Assembly: GCA_014529385.2 (NCBI GenBank)
Contig: CM043949.1
Coordinates: 146,365,350 to 146,429,349, forward strand
Source: Adiantum capillus-veneris
Lineage: Eukaryota > Streptophyta > Polypodiopsida > Polypodiales > Pteridaceae
Direction: 5' to 3'
DNA length: 64,000 bases
This document shows positions 47,060-58,325 of the stretch, piece by piece (positions within the stretch are counted from its first letter, which is position 1; each line of letters opens with the position of its first letter). The notes beneath the pieces are model-generated. The model ran no database searches and was not told where the DNA came from. It was given only the letters and a program-made list of their open reading frames with translations. The position numbers were made by a program, and so were the translations under genes.

Positions 47060-48731
47060 AACTACGGAAACAAGGCGAGTCTTGCGAAGGATCTGAAAAC
47101 GCTAAAAGGGTAGACTTTGTTGAACCAAGAGAAGAGCTTAGACTTGCTTACATTGCAAATGACCTAACAGAAGAAGAATAAAAGCTTTTGCTGAGCTTGT
47201 TAAAGAAATACCGAGATATCTTCGCTTGGTCTTACAAGGATCTCAAGGGTGTTGATCCAGAAATTTGTCAACATACTATACCCATGAGAGATGATGCGAA
47301 ACCAAGTAGACAGAGACCATACACTTATAACAAAACATTTCCAGGAAGATCAAAGAAGAGATTGAAAAACTAAAGGAAGCTGAATTCATTCACGAAATTG
47401 AACATACAGATTGGGTGTCTTCAATTGTGGTAGTACCTAAGAAGAATGGGAAATTATGAGTGTGTGTTAATCTCAAAAAGGTGAATGCAACTATCATTAG
47501 AGACAACCTTCCTCTTCCGATAACTGAGCATGTTTTAGAACGAGTGGCAGGAAAAGAAGATTACAACTTCTTAGATGGATTTTCGGGATACAATCAACTT
47601 TTGATTGACCCAAAAGATCAGCATAAAACTGCTTTTGCAACAGAATGGGGTATATTTGCCTATCGGGTTATGCTGTTTGGGTTAATTAATGCTCTAGCCA
47701 CGTTTCAGAGGTTGATGAGCCATGCTTTCAAAGAGTATCTTTGGAGATTCTTAGAAGTATACATGGATGATCTATGCGCACATTCGTCAATCCGGGTTGA
47801 TCATTTTGAACACCTCAAAAAGGTATTCGAGAAATGTAGACATTATAGGATTTGCTTAAATCCTGAAAAGTGCACATTCATGGGAAGACAAGGGAAAATT
47901 CTTGGACATATCGTGTCTAAAAATGACATAACTATTGATATCGAGAAGATTCATGGCATTGATGATTTGCCTAGACCAACAACAGTCAAGGTGGTACAAG
48001 CCTTCATGGGACATTGTGGATATTATCGACGGTTCATCTACATATACGCTATAATTGCAAAACCCATGTATAGCTTGATTACGCACTTTGAATGGACTGA
48101 GGCATGTGAAGAATCCTTCATGAACCTAAATCAAGCTCTCACCTCAGCTCCAATATTCAAAGCACCAGATTGGGATAAGGTATTCGACGTACATGTAGAT
48201 GATTCAAACTTTGCTATTGGTTGTATACTAGCCCAACCAGAAGATGGGAAAATTGACTTTCCTATTTCTTATGCTAGCCAACAATTGAACATGGAAAAAA
48301 ATAATTACACCACCATCGAAAGAGAAGGACTAGGAATGATCTATGCCGTTAAAAAGTATAAACTTTATCTATTAGCCAACAAGTTTGTGTTCTTTGTGGA
48401 CCACCAAGCTTTGGTATATTTGGTTAACAAACCATGCAGCACAGGGAGAATAGTGAGACGGTTCATTATTCTTCTCAAATTTGATTTCACTGTGGTTGTA
48501 AAAAAAGACACTACACATCAACGAGCAGATCATTTGTCAAGGATTGTTTCAGGGGAATCACCTAAAGGGGTAGTCGATGATCTACCAGATGCCTATTTTT
48601 TCTCCGTGGAAATGATACCTAGATGGTCAGAAAACATTGTGTCATTGATGACAATAGCTCAAGTGGATTCACAAATACCACTTTCTATCACAATTGATTT
48701 AATCGAGCAGTTGGCTATGTTCAATTACTAG
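47060..48731 (+). pseudogene. Full-length gypsy element: reverse transcriptase and RNase H
   Basis: It starts with the pre-RT segment (KKYRDIFAWSYKDLKGVDPEICQHTIPM), which is typical of Tat/Athila elements. A frameshift follows near 47345 and a TGA at 47457, where related proteins have arginine. RT: LPITEHVLERVAGKEDYNFLDGFSGYNQ, FAYRVMLFGLINALATFQR, and catalytic EVYMDDLCAHS (47759). RNase H: FDVHVDDSNFAIG, NYTTIEREGLGMIYAVKKY, VFFVDHQALVYLVNKP, and HQRADHLSRI at the end. The frame stops with TAG at 48729. Role: synthesis of element DNA and removal of RNA. Polymerase motif intact, protein broken. Confidence 0.85.
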
Positions 48732-49254
48732 CTGGAAGGCTATATAAAAGAAATCGAGAAGGGATATTCCTTTTATGCATTAACCCTGAAGAAAAAGAAC
48801 AATACCTAAGTCAAGCACATGTTACCATAGTAGGAATTCACTTTGCGGAAGACCAAACTATGCAACGAATCTTGAGACTTGGAGTATGAGGAGAGATGTT
48901 AGATCTTTTGTAAAAGCTTGCCCTCAATGTCAAAAACAACCACCCATTCCTTATGTAACATTGTTTCAATTGTCACATGTTCCTAAGTGGAGTAATTATC
49001 TGGTTACTTACTTATCGAGCCGAACATTTCCTGAGGATATGAGTAAACGCCGTCAAAGAGAAATTGAAACTGAAGCAAGAGACTATGCTCTTATTGGGGA
49101 CCAATTGTATCGAAGAGGTAAAGATCAACATTTGTGTCTTTGTGCAAATGAAAACGAGTATATTCCGATTATAGAACAAGCACATGCTGGATTAGCTGGA
49201 GGTCACTTTTCTAGTGAGACCACCGCAAGAGAAATCTTGATGGCAGACATATGA
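48732..49254 (+). pseudogene. Full-length gypsy element: two successive H2C2 zinc-binding modules
   Basis: Module 1 (48732-48945) has RLYKRNREGIFLLC, QAHVTIVGIHF and then VKACPQCQKQ. Module 2 (49098-49320) has QLYRRGKDQHLCLC, QAHAGLAGGHF and then VRRCDACQRSK. Between them is WSNYLVTYLSSRTFPEDMSK, the usual Athila/Tat segment before integrase. An element normally has only one such module. A frameshift precedes 48886, and TGA at 49252 replaces an expected tryptophan. Confidence 0.7.
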
Positions 49255-49990
49255 TGGCCAACACTTTTTACAGATGCCAAAGAATATGTTCGAAGGTGTG
49301 ATGCTTGTCAACGATCAAAAATGCCAACACGAGTAGATAGCATGGCCTTAAGACCAATGATGGGGGCTAGAGCCTTCACAAAATGGGGTACAGACTTTGT
49401 TGGACCGATACAACCACCTGCTTATAGAACCCAATCTCAATATATCATTGTAGCTACGGACTATTTGACCAAGTGGGCCGAGGCTAAAGCGACTCAAAAT
49501 AATGATGCCAGAACCACTGCTGCATTCTTATATGAGTATGTATTCATGAGATATGGACTGCCAATAGAGATTGTCAGTGATCGGGGAACTCATTTCCTCA
49601 ATGAGGTAATACAATATTTGCTTAATGAGTTGATGGTCATCCATAACAAATCAGCTCCCTATCACCCACACACAAACGGACAAGCTGAGCATACGAATCA
49701 AATTCTTAGCTGGGTACTGACCAAAGTGGTTAGTTCAGGAAGGGTAGACTGGGAAGTGAATCTCCATGCTGCTCTATGGGCTTATTGAGTTTCATTCAAA
49801 ACAGCTCTAAATGCTACACCCTTTAACCTTGTTTATGGTCTTGATGCCATACTGCCAATAGAATTTCTATTGCCGATATTAAGGGCAACACAGAATCTTG
49901 AGTGGATTGGACATGAATTGTCAGAAAGACTTGAAGATTTGGAAAAGCTAGATGAGCAAATGCTAACTGTTGTAGATCATGCAAAAGCAG
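49255..49990 (+). pseudogene. Full-length gypsy element: integrase core
   Basis: FTKWGTDFVGPI (first Asp), VSDRGTHF (second Asp) and NGQAEHTNQ (Glu) make a complete D-D-E set. ALWAY is followed by TGA at 49786, where relatives have arginine, then VSFKTALNATPFNLVYGLDAILPIE. Role: insertion of element DNA into the genome. Two stops make this copy inactive. Confidence 0.85.
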
Positions 49991-50006
49991 AAACGAAAAC
50001 AGTTTT

Positions 50007-50555
50007 TTGTTTTTCAAGAAAGGGGACTTAGTTCTAGTCTATTCCCTTAAGCAACACATTCCCAAGTTTAAGAAAAAGGGAAATGGACCATTTATCATTG
50101 AATATGTATCTCCAAGTGGAGCAGTAAAATTGTCCACCCTAGATGGTGAACCAATGGCTAATTGGATTAGTGGACGTTGTTTAAAGAAATACAATTTTCC
50201 ACTAACCAATGAATTGCTAGAGAGAATGCATGCAGCCAAAAAAAGGAAGATCAAGCGACAGGTTATTGATGAAGCCCAAGAGGAAGCTAGACTTCGGGTA
50301 CTCAAGCGTAAAGCTGCTGTCAAGAATCAACAGATACCGATTCCCATCAACACTTTGGAACTAGATGATCGACAATGGGAATTACCTAAAGACGCAGTTT
50401 CAACAGATGACGAATGGTTAGATGGAATGGATCTGCGCATCAAAGTACAACTCAACAATCATAGCACCAATTCTTTGGTAGACACAGGAGCTAGAGTGAA
50501 TGTAGTCAGTTATTCCACATATAGGAAGGCAACAAGTCAATCTCTGGGTGCCTAA
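50007..50555 (+). CDS. Integrase C-terminus fused to a retropepsin-like segment
   Basis: One open frame of 182 codons. Residues 1-62 are the end of integrase (KKGDLVLVYSLKQ, KKKGNGPFIIEYVSPSGAVK, SGRCLKKYNFP). Residues 70-107 are a basic helical tail. Residues 141-172 read MDLRIKVQLN and LVDTGARVNVVS, which is the active-site pattern of retroviral-type aspartic proteases (D159-T160-G161-A162). A protease after integrase is out of the normal gypsy order. It may be a displaced protease, a second protease-like module, or a structural relic. The flap and second strand are not recognisable, so activity is doubtful. Confidence 0.55.
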   Translation: MFFKKGDLVLVYSLKQHIPKFKKKGNGPFIIEYVSPSGAVKLSTLDGEPMANWISGRCLKKYNFPLTNELLERMHAAKKRKIKRQVIDEAQEEARLRVLKRKAAVKNQQIPIPINTLELDDRQWELPKDAVSTDDEWLDGMDLRIKVQLNNHSTNSLVDTGARVNVVSYSTYRKATSQSLGA

Positions 50556-50630
50556 AACTTCCTCGAAGAAACAAAGAAGGTTCCAAGGATTGGAACACAG
50601 AATCGAGCATCTACGAGCAAGGAACCTAAC

Positions 50631-51086
50631 ATGAAAAGGGTTTGGAAGAAAAAGGAGAACTTATCTTCTCCACAGACCGCGAAACCAATCAAGCAGTGGC
50701 GAGTTAAGTCTCAACAGACTCCACCACTCCATGCAACACCAAGCCGACCAATCTACCAATGGAGAGAAAAAGCTCGACAAAAGTCTAAAGTGCTACCAAC
50801 GGCTCAAGCATTCAGCATGCTAAAGCACCCTGATGGTATAATCAAACAGAGAGCACAAAAGTTACAAGATTTTCTCTTTGCCAAAAGACATTACCAACAA
50901 ACCTCAACATTGAAAACCCTTGAGTTAAATACTCAAGACCCAGCTCTTGCACAACATATTGGTTTGCATTGCATTGATCTTCATATCATGGTAGATCCAA
51001 TCACGGCTATGCATAGACACAATTGTTCAACCCATGCATGCAGTTGTCCCGGAGTACGCCATCTAGGAGGGGTGGAAGGGCACTAA
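50631..51086 (+). CDS. Basic protein after the protease-like segment, unknown
   Basis: 151 codons, rich in Lys, Gln and Pro. It repeats the motif IKQWRVKSQQ / IYQWREKARQ and ends with HNCSTHACSCPGVRHLGG, a Cys/His-rich end that might bind metal. Not recognised. It may be the continuation of the preceding frame through a stop and frameshift near 50555. Confidence 0.4.
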   Translation: MKRVWKKKENLSSPQTAKPIKQWRVKSQQTPPLHATPSRPIYQWREKARQKSKVLPTAQAFSMLKHPDGIIKQRAQKLQDFLFAKRHYQQTSTLKTLELNTQDPALAQHIGLHCIDLHIMVDPITAMHRHNCSTHACSCPGVRHLGGVEGH

Positions 51087-53286
51087 GTACTAAGTAATTA
51101 AGGGCAATGTTTGAAGAGGGAGAAAAAAGTTCCATGTTAACGTATGATTTTTTTGCAAAATTACCTAATAATATCCTTATAATTCATCAACAAGGAAAAA
51201 TTCACTGATAATATCTTCCCGATGAGTGTAAATAGTGTATATACTATCAAAAAGTCATCAAAAATAGTCATTTTTTGGGTATTTTTCAAAATTTTTGTTA
51301 ATAAGGAGGCTTAAAAATGAATAAATTGAACAAAAAACAATAAAGCTATGTTTTTCAAGTGATTTTCTTAATTTTTGGATTTTTACTTTACATTTTTAGA
51401 GAATTTTGCTATTTTCTTTGATTTTTTCAAATAAACAGGTCAAAATTAATAATAAATAGCAAGAAAGCTCAGATGAAAAAATTGAAGACACGATGGTGAC
51501 TAGAAGGAAAAGGCAGACAAGCACAAAAAGTTTCAATGAAATCAGAAGACGGAAGCGGACAGCCTAAATTAGGCGGCCAAGCCTACTTTTGCAAAATTCT
51601 TGCAGAATGAGCTACAGGAATCCGATCAGGGAATTTTTTGAGTATAACATAGATTTCATGGCCTAGTAGGACTAACGGGGGAATCTGGGGAAATTTGGTT
51701 CGGGAAGTCCAGGTATAGATATCCATGGTAGGCTAAAACCACCTCATTTCCACTTGGAGCCTTTGCAGAGAGAGATTTCGGCCTCTTTCGTGCGACATTT
51801 TCAGAGTCCACAGTTGACCATTTTCAGCGCCATCTCACACTAGACATGAGGGGTAAGTTCTTTACTCGATAATGATCCATTTTGTACGGCCGGTAGCTAG
51901 TCTAAAGCCTTAGAAAAAACTCTAAAAATTGAGCAGTGCACAAAGACCTACGACCTAAAACTGACCATCGCGGTCTGCCAGCTTGACCAAATCGAATGGG
52001 ATTTGAACCATAGCATGCCCTAACATAATAGAACCTTTCTTTACCATCAGATGACCATTCAAGAGGGTCCCCAGTAGAAAAGTTAGGTTTTTGCAGATGC
52101 AGAATTCCGACCTGACTCCACAGATGGCTTGCTAATGAGGTTCATATACAATGTATATGATTGGTTTGGTGAAATCCATCAAGCAAGGCCCTCAAAAATC
52201 AGAAAATGGCTTGAAGGTTACAAAGCGTCAAATTTGACATACGAGGCCAAACTGACTCCAAATGAACCAGAATTGGACAGGTAGCTTCACGACTATGTTA
52301 CGGACAAGTCCAAAGCCTCAAAGTTGACCGACCAACCCAATAGACAGAGTAAACACAAAAAACGATGATTTCAGAGTCAATCGAGCACAAAGTGATGCCA
52401 GCATGATCAAACTTGAACAAATTCAATTTAGGACTTGTATTAGGTGTATAAAACATGTCTAGGTCAAAATTTGTGGGTTTTGCAAAGTTTTTGTCACTAA
52501 AGTTAATAATCGTGGTTATTTACTTTTGCATCATTTTTGCTTGGAAATTGTCAAATCACCTCACCTATCATGTGTATACACCTATTACATGCCAAAAATC
52601 AAGTATGAGCCAAAATGACCACCCATTATTTATAAAATTGCCAAAAAACACAAAGAAGTCTTTGCAAGCCAAAATCTGGGTTATGAACAACTTTTCTTGA
52701 TCCAAATCGTCTCATATCTCATACCCAAGGTCTATAACATGCATAGAACCAATTTGTACCAAAAAATGTCAATTTTGGAAGAAAAGTTAATAATCGCGAT
52801 TATTTACTTTCTGGTCAAAATTGAGGAATTTGATATTTGGCCATCATACATCCAAAGTACATGTTGTGATAAGCCCATTAGCAAACTTTGAATCAATTTG
52901 GAGTTCAAAATCTCAGATTTCCTTTATATCTACTGTTTCAAATGACCTAAAGCCAAAATATGGTACCATTTTCAACATGTGCATCCAAATGAGCCCATAT
53001 TTCACTCAGAGCATGTATTTGGCATATACTTCAAGCCTATAAAGCCAAGTTTGCAAAAAGTTGAAAATTTTTCTCGGTTGAATAATCGTGATTATTTACT
53101 TTGGTTGTAAATTTTTGTTTTGACCATACAGTTTTGTTCCTTGCATGATCTTATGCATCTTTGCTTGTTCAAAACTTGATTTGAAGCAATTTGGACCAGA
53201 TTATCAGCATTTCGGTCTAAAAGGACATTCCAAAGAATAATCTAACAAATTTGCTAACTTTGCACTCTATTCACTGAACAGGAGCA
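51087..53286 (+). other. 2.2-kb non-coding internal segment with palindromes
   Basis: AT-rich DNA without a coding frame. Three copies of the AATAATCG(C/T)GATTATTTAC motif lie at about 52505, 52790 and 53081. Confidence 0.6.
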
Positions 53287-54334
53287 ATGCAAGCATCGGA
53301 GAAGTCCAAGAAGAAGCTAAACCAAAAAGAGAAACTACAAGAACTGCCCCTGTATCAACTAGACCCCGAGTCAGTCAAAGCGGCAAAGGCATTCTATCTT
53401 TCTAAAGAACAGCTGGAAGAGCACCACACTACGGTCTTTACTGGCAGATTCAAGAGTGAAGAAGGGCATCAGGTGGAGTTGCAACTCCTCCCTAAAGAGG
53501 TCTATGATGTAGCTGCAAAGCCAGAAACCAAAGAGGCTAACCGCAGGTTGGAGCTCAAGCATTTTTACGAACAAGAGCCTTGCGGAGTGGACTTTCAGAA
53601 AGCTTACGAGCTTTTGTCCACAATCAAAGAAGACGGAACCGCCCAGATATCAGACACCCAAGGGAACAAGGTCGAGGTAGTAATCACAAAAGAAATAGTG
53701 GCAGAGGCACTCAAACTGCCCACTGAAGGAATGACCATGCGTGCAAGAGACAGGAAAACTGTAAGCACATTTACCAAGAAAAGAGCCACGGCTACATTCG
53801 CTGATCTTATCCACAAAGAGGTGGAAGAGCCAGCTCGTTTGTACCATCAACACTTTCATTTTTTGGCAAAAATTCCACCAAGGTACACCACCAAATCACG
53901 CGGTGGTCACCACCTTCACTTAGGATCTTAAGTCAACAACAAGGTAGCCTGTGGACCACATGCAATATGTCTTGACAACCTTGAAGGGCACCAAGAAAGA
54001 GGGTAAAATCACATACTTGGGCATGCCAAAAGTGCTGACAAGAATAGCCTATCATGCCATCGTCATGGCCAGAAACCTACCGCCTGCCCCTGATCAGAAT
54101 ACATGGATCTTGGCAGCACAACCCTCTCCAAGAGCTACAAGATCAGGTAAAAGATCTTTTAAATCAGGTGATGACTCAGATGACAGCTCACCAGAGCGGC
54201 ACAACAGCGAGAGCTCTGACAACAAAGAAAAGAGAGCTCGGAGGGAAGAGATGAAGAGGAAAGTTGTAGCTGATCACCAAGAGGAGCCAGCTCAAATACA
54301 AGAGCGTTTTGAAAGAGAAAAACAAGCTTACTAG
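53287..54334 (+). pseudogene. ORF downstream of pol, N-terminal part
   Basis: Frames 53287-53931 and 53951-54334 are adjacent parts of one protein, separated by a frameshift. ALKLPTEGMTMRARDR and ICKE-like FADLIHKEVEEPARLYHQHF resemble the plant-mobile-like part of Athila and related element proteins, where it occurs in the Gag or extra ORF; this is a weak recollection. The end is highly charged (DDSDDSSPERHNSESSDNKE). It has the position of an env-like ORF, but no signal peptide or membrane segment is visible. Confidence 0.45.
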
Positions 54335-54592
54335 CGCAGTAGGCAAGCACAAGGAAAGGACCCAGAAAAGTGGGTACCCACAGGATTGAAAGGACCTCGA
54401 ACAAAGCATCATACAAGAAAAGAGGCAGATAATCCAACAGATTATTTAGAAAGAATGTACCAAGATTCCGAAGCCCTAAAGCTGAAAGAGGTAGAAGAAG
54501 TGGCCAAGAAAGCTGAGAAAACGACTACTCAAGAGCAAAGCTAGGGATCTCCCCGACCCACCTCACCACCGTCGGAACAACAGGACCATCCC

Positions 54593-56109
54593 ATGCCTAG
54601 CCCACCACCATCACCACTAGGCCAAGGTACCAATGAAGAAGCAGAGACTGAAAAAGAAAAAGATTGTGAATCCACCCAACGAACAGAATCCACACAAAAA
54701 GCTGATCACACCGACGAACATGAGGAAAAAGAAGCCGAGACAGAAACCAGAGTAGACAGCATAAGAAACTCAAAAGCCAGCGGAAGAAATTGATAAGGAA
54801 GTAGATACAAAAAAAAGAGCATACCACTACACATGAGACGGAGCTCGAGCCAGAGAAGGTAGAAAGGCCAGAACTTGAAGAGACAGTAAGAGTTGAGACC
54901 ACACCATCTACTTCTAGTCAGCCAGAAACTGCCGAGGCATCAAAGCCTCAGGATGGCTAAGAAGAAGAATGACCATCTACCTCCACAGAACCACCAGCAA
55001 TTACGATACAACAAGAAGCAACACATGAGGCCGCAGGCACATCCCAAATGGTAAGATAGGAGGAGTGGAAATCAAATAATGAGGTGATTTTACAAGTAAA
55101 CGAGTATGCAAGGCAGATGCAAGACATGACGAAGAAACTCCACTCAGTAGCTTTGAACCGCAGCACAAAGGCCAAGGAATTAGAAATGGTCATCGACGCT
55201 CTTCAAGGAGAGCTAGAAGACAGGATGGCCTCAGGATGGCCAAGAAGAAGAACGACCATCTACCTCCACAGAACCACCAGCAATTACGATACAACAAGAA
55301 GCAACACATGAGGCTGCAGGCACATCCCAAATGGTAAGATAGGAGGAGTGGCAATCAAATGATGAGGTGATTTTACAAGTATACGAGTATGCAAGGCAGA
55401 TGAAAGACATGATGGTGAAACTCCACTCAGTAGCTTTGAACCGCAGCACAAAGGCCAAGGAATTAGAAATGGTCATCGACGCTCTTCAAGGAGAGCTAGA
55501 AGACAAGATGACTATCATCACTGATCTCCAAAGGCAGGTGCAAGAGCTAAAGACAGAATCAGAACACCATCAAATAGCCAAAGACAAACAACAAAAGGAA
55601 ATGGAGGAGTTAGGTGACCTCCTCACTAAATTATCTGATGCCTGCAAGGTAAAAGACGAGCAGCTGACAGAAGTCACGAATGAACTTTTTATGACCTCTC
55701 TGTCAGCTCAGAAAATCCAAGTGTAGTTAGATGTTGCCAATGCTTCCCTGCAATATACTGAATAGAGAATCAATGATCAGGCCATTTTCTTACGGCAAAT
55801 CAGAGAAAACCCAGCCGTGGCCTCGATCAAGGAAACTGATGAAGTGTACAAGGGACTAGAATGTCAATGGTCCACATCACAGATGAAGATACAATGCCAA
55901 TGGTCCAGCTGTCAAAAGCTAAAGAAGACGCACTGAAGGAGAAGATCACCTTAGAGGTGGATGAGCAGTGGAAGGCCGCGATGGATTGGGAGTTGAGAGT
56001 TTTACACTCTGTCAACGTCACTCAACTCACTCCCAATCAAATCAATGCGCAATGGCACCAACTATCCCTGTCGTACCCCATCAAGGTAGAACTTTTACAA
56101 GTAAAATAA
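54593..56109 (+). pseudogene. Coiled-coil part of the downstream ORF
   Basis: Acidic, low-complexity frames (54593-54793) lead into heptad-rich coiled coil: ARQMKDMMVKLHSVALN, ALQGELEDKMTIITDLQRQ and EMEELGDLLTKLSD. A 283-bp tandem duplication (54946-55228 and 55229-55511) is out of frame. Stops at 55724 and 55763 break the frame. Likely a structural or oligomerising protein; function unknown. Confidence 0.45.
54946..55511 (+). repeat. 283-bp tandem duplication
   Basis: Both units begin CCTCAGGATGGC and end GAAGACA-GATG. Over 95 percent identical by eye. 283 is not a multiple of three, so the duplication shifts the frame. Confidence 0.9.
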
Positions 56110-56112
56110 AGG

Positions 56113-56724
56113 TTGTACAAGGATATGCAAGAAGATGGTCCAGATAAAGATCACCCAAAGTGGAGGTTAAGCTGGCTGAACAAGAATCCGAGATACCTGA
56201 TTCTGTTCACAAGAGCACCCGCAGCCTTACAAAAAGATCCAACATTCTGTCCTATACCCAGAGTAAGGACATGGCAAGCTCATGAAGCACTGCAGAAGAA
56301 GAGGCCAACTTAGCTCAACTTCCCCAGGCTGCCAGCTCTAGAGAGAGGCCAAGCGACTGAGGAATACATGGTGAAAACCCTAACGGGCACCATGTCATTC
56401 TTCAAGAGTCTACCATATCTCTCTTGTGAAATGTTATATAAGATCTACAGGATGCTACTCACATGCATACAAGTGTTCAATGAGCCTGAGAAAGCAGGAG
56501 CCCCATGGCTCTCATTCTTGGAAGGGAACAAAGGCTTATGTTACGATCTGAGTGGGCAACCTTCAAAAGAAATCCTTTATGGACTCTATGCCAGATGCAT
56601 GTTCCTGCCCTCGCATAATATGCTAGCCTTTGAAGAAGCATTCTACAATGGATTCTTCACCTGGCGAACGAAGATATTTGCGCCGGTGATAAGAAACCTC
56701 ACATCCAGGTTTGCAGCCTACTGA
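56113..56724 (+). pseudogene. C-terminal part of the downstream ORF
   Basis: 56368-56724 encodes 118 residues (FFKSLPYLSCEMLYKIYRML, GLYARCMFLPSHNMLAFEEAFYNGFFTW). The preceding 56113-56313 is probably the same protein before a stop. It looks like a folded helical domain. Not recognised. Confidence 0.4.
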
Positions 56725-56892
56725 GCGGGTGGAACTGAAGAATCAAGTCACCATGCAATTTCTACAAGTCCCTGACAAAGAACGAAGAATCAGATACCAA
56801 AAGGCATTGGAAGCACTTAAAGACCACCTCGTCCCCCGTTAACCCGAAGACTACTTCAGCCCATAAAGTTGTGTCAAGGGACGACACATGCG

Positions 56893-56905
56893 AGGAGGGG
56901 GGAAA
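56893..56905 (+). promoter_or_regulatory. Polypurine tract
   Basis: GAGGAGGGGGGAAA directly before the TG of the 3' LTR. Confidence 0.85.
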
Positions 56906-57807
56906 TGTTAGCAGCAAGCTAACGCGGAAACTATTTTTCGAAGTTCTCCTTGTAAAACAATTATTATTTTGATAAATTGGGAATATTGTAACTCCTATTT
57001 TCTTGGTAAACTTTGTAATTAATGAGCCGGGCTACAAGCTTCCAGATTGTATTAGCCAGTCAATTCCCAGCTTTGGTAGAACTCCAGATTATTAGTTTTG
57101 ACCACTCAAAAACCTTGGCTAAGGTATAAAAGCCAATTTTTTTGTAAGTTTTTGGATAAGAAATACACAGTGTGAGCTAACGATGCTCCTTTCTCGCGCT
57201 TCCTACTCCCTCTCCGGTTGTCACATTGCAAATGCATTTATTGCATTGCAACTGCAAGTAAGAGCTCTACGCATTGACGTAAGCCATTCACAGTATTTCG
57301 TAGCTTTTGGCGTCACCGACCCGCGGCCTAATTTCATCATAACTAGGTATTTATACTTTCAAATCAAAAACTAAGTATAGACAGGGTATTGGGGCATCAT
57401 TGCTAAGTATTTAGATGCATTCTAGGTAGAAAACGACTAGGTCAAAAATCCACTGCTGTTAATAATCGCGATTTTAGAACTTGACCTAAAGTGGGATTTG
57501 AGGCCATAGGCATGTGTGCTTAGGTCTTATAAACTTGTTCTAGAAGTTTTGTTACATTTGGATTTCATTTGATGTTGTAATGGATGTGATTTCCTTGTCG
57601 ATGACCGATTGGCTTTTGGTGATTTCAGTCACTTGAGTATAGCTGGAGTTAGATGCGAGTTATTAGTTGTTTTCCGAGAGATTGACAACCTCTTGTAGCC
57701 TCTATGCACTAATCAAGTCAGATTCGTCCCATGGTTCGAAAAATTATTCGTGGTTCTCGCTAATACTGCAATAAGATAGGATGGTGAGGTTAGACATGCG
57801 TCCCACA
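56906..57807 (+). repeat. 3' LTR of the full-length Ty3/gypsy element
   Basis: 902 bp, from TGTTAGCAGCAAGCTAAC to GCGTCCCACA. Both LTRs contain the TTAATAATCGCGATTTT motif (45768 and 57459). Followed by the target duplication GACTG. Confidence 0.9.
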
Positions 57808-57812
57808 GACTG
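57808..57812. other. Target-site duplication, right copy
   Basis: GACTG, identical to 45129-45133. Confidence 0.9.
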
Positions 57813-58272
<460 letters not shown>

Positions 58273-58291
58273 TTCTATTATCGTCCTGGGA

Positions 58292-58305
58292 GGTCAAATA
58301 TGACC
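58292..58305 (-). promoter_or_regulatory. LINE copy 2: 3'-terminal dyad
   Basis: GGTCA-AATA-TGACC, identical and identically placed in copy 1 (7412-7425). Candidate recognition element for the reverse transcriptase. Confidence 0.5.
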
Positions 58306-58325
58306 TATGGGACCAAATGAACATG

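Larger units (their letters stand above)
45134..57807 (+). mobile_element. Full-length Ty3/gypsy element, 12.7 kb, lacking gag at the normal place
   Basis: Two LTRs, primer-binding site, polypurine tract and a perfect GACTG duplication define the ends. Order: LTR, empty leader, RT, RNase H, two H2C2 modules, integrase, protease-like segment, basic ORF, non-coding DNA with palindromes, long downstream ORF, LTR. Closest to the Athila/Tat group by pre-RT motifs. Several C-to-T type stops show that it is inactive. Confidence 0.85.

Noticed and set aside
53287-56724. Envelope protein of a retrovirus-like element
   Set aside because: Position after pol fits, but no signal peptide, transmembrane segment or cleavage site is visible; coiled coil and charge suggest a structural protein.
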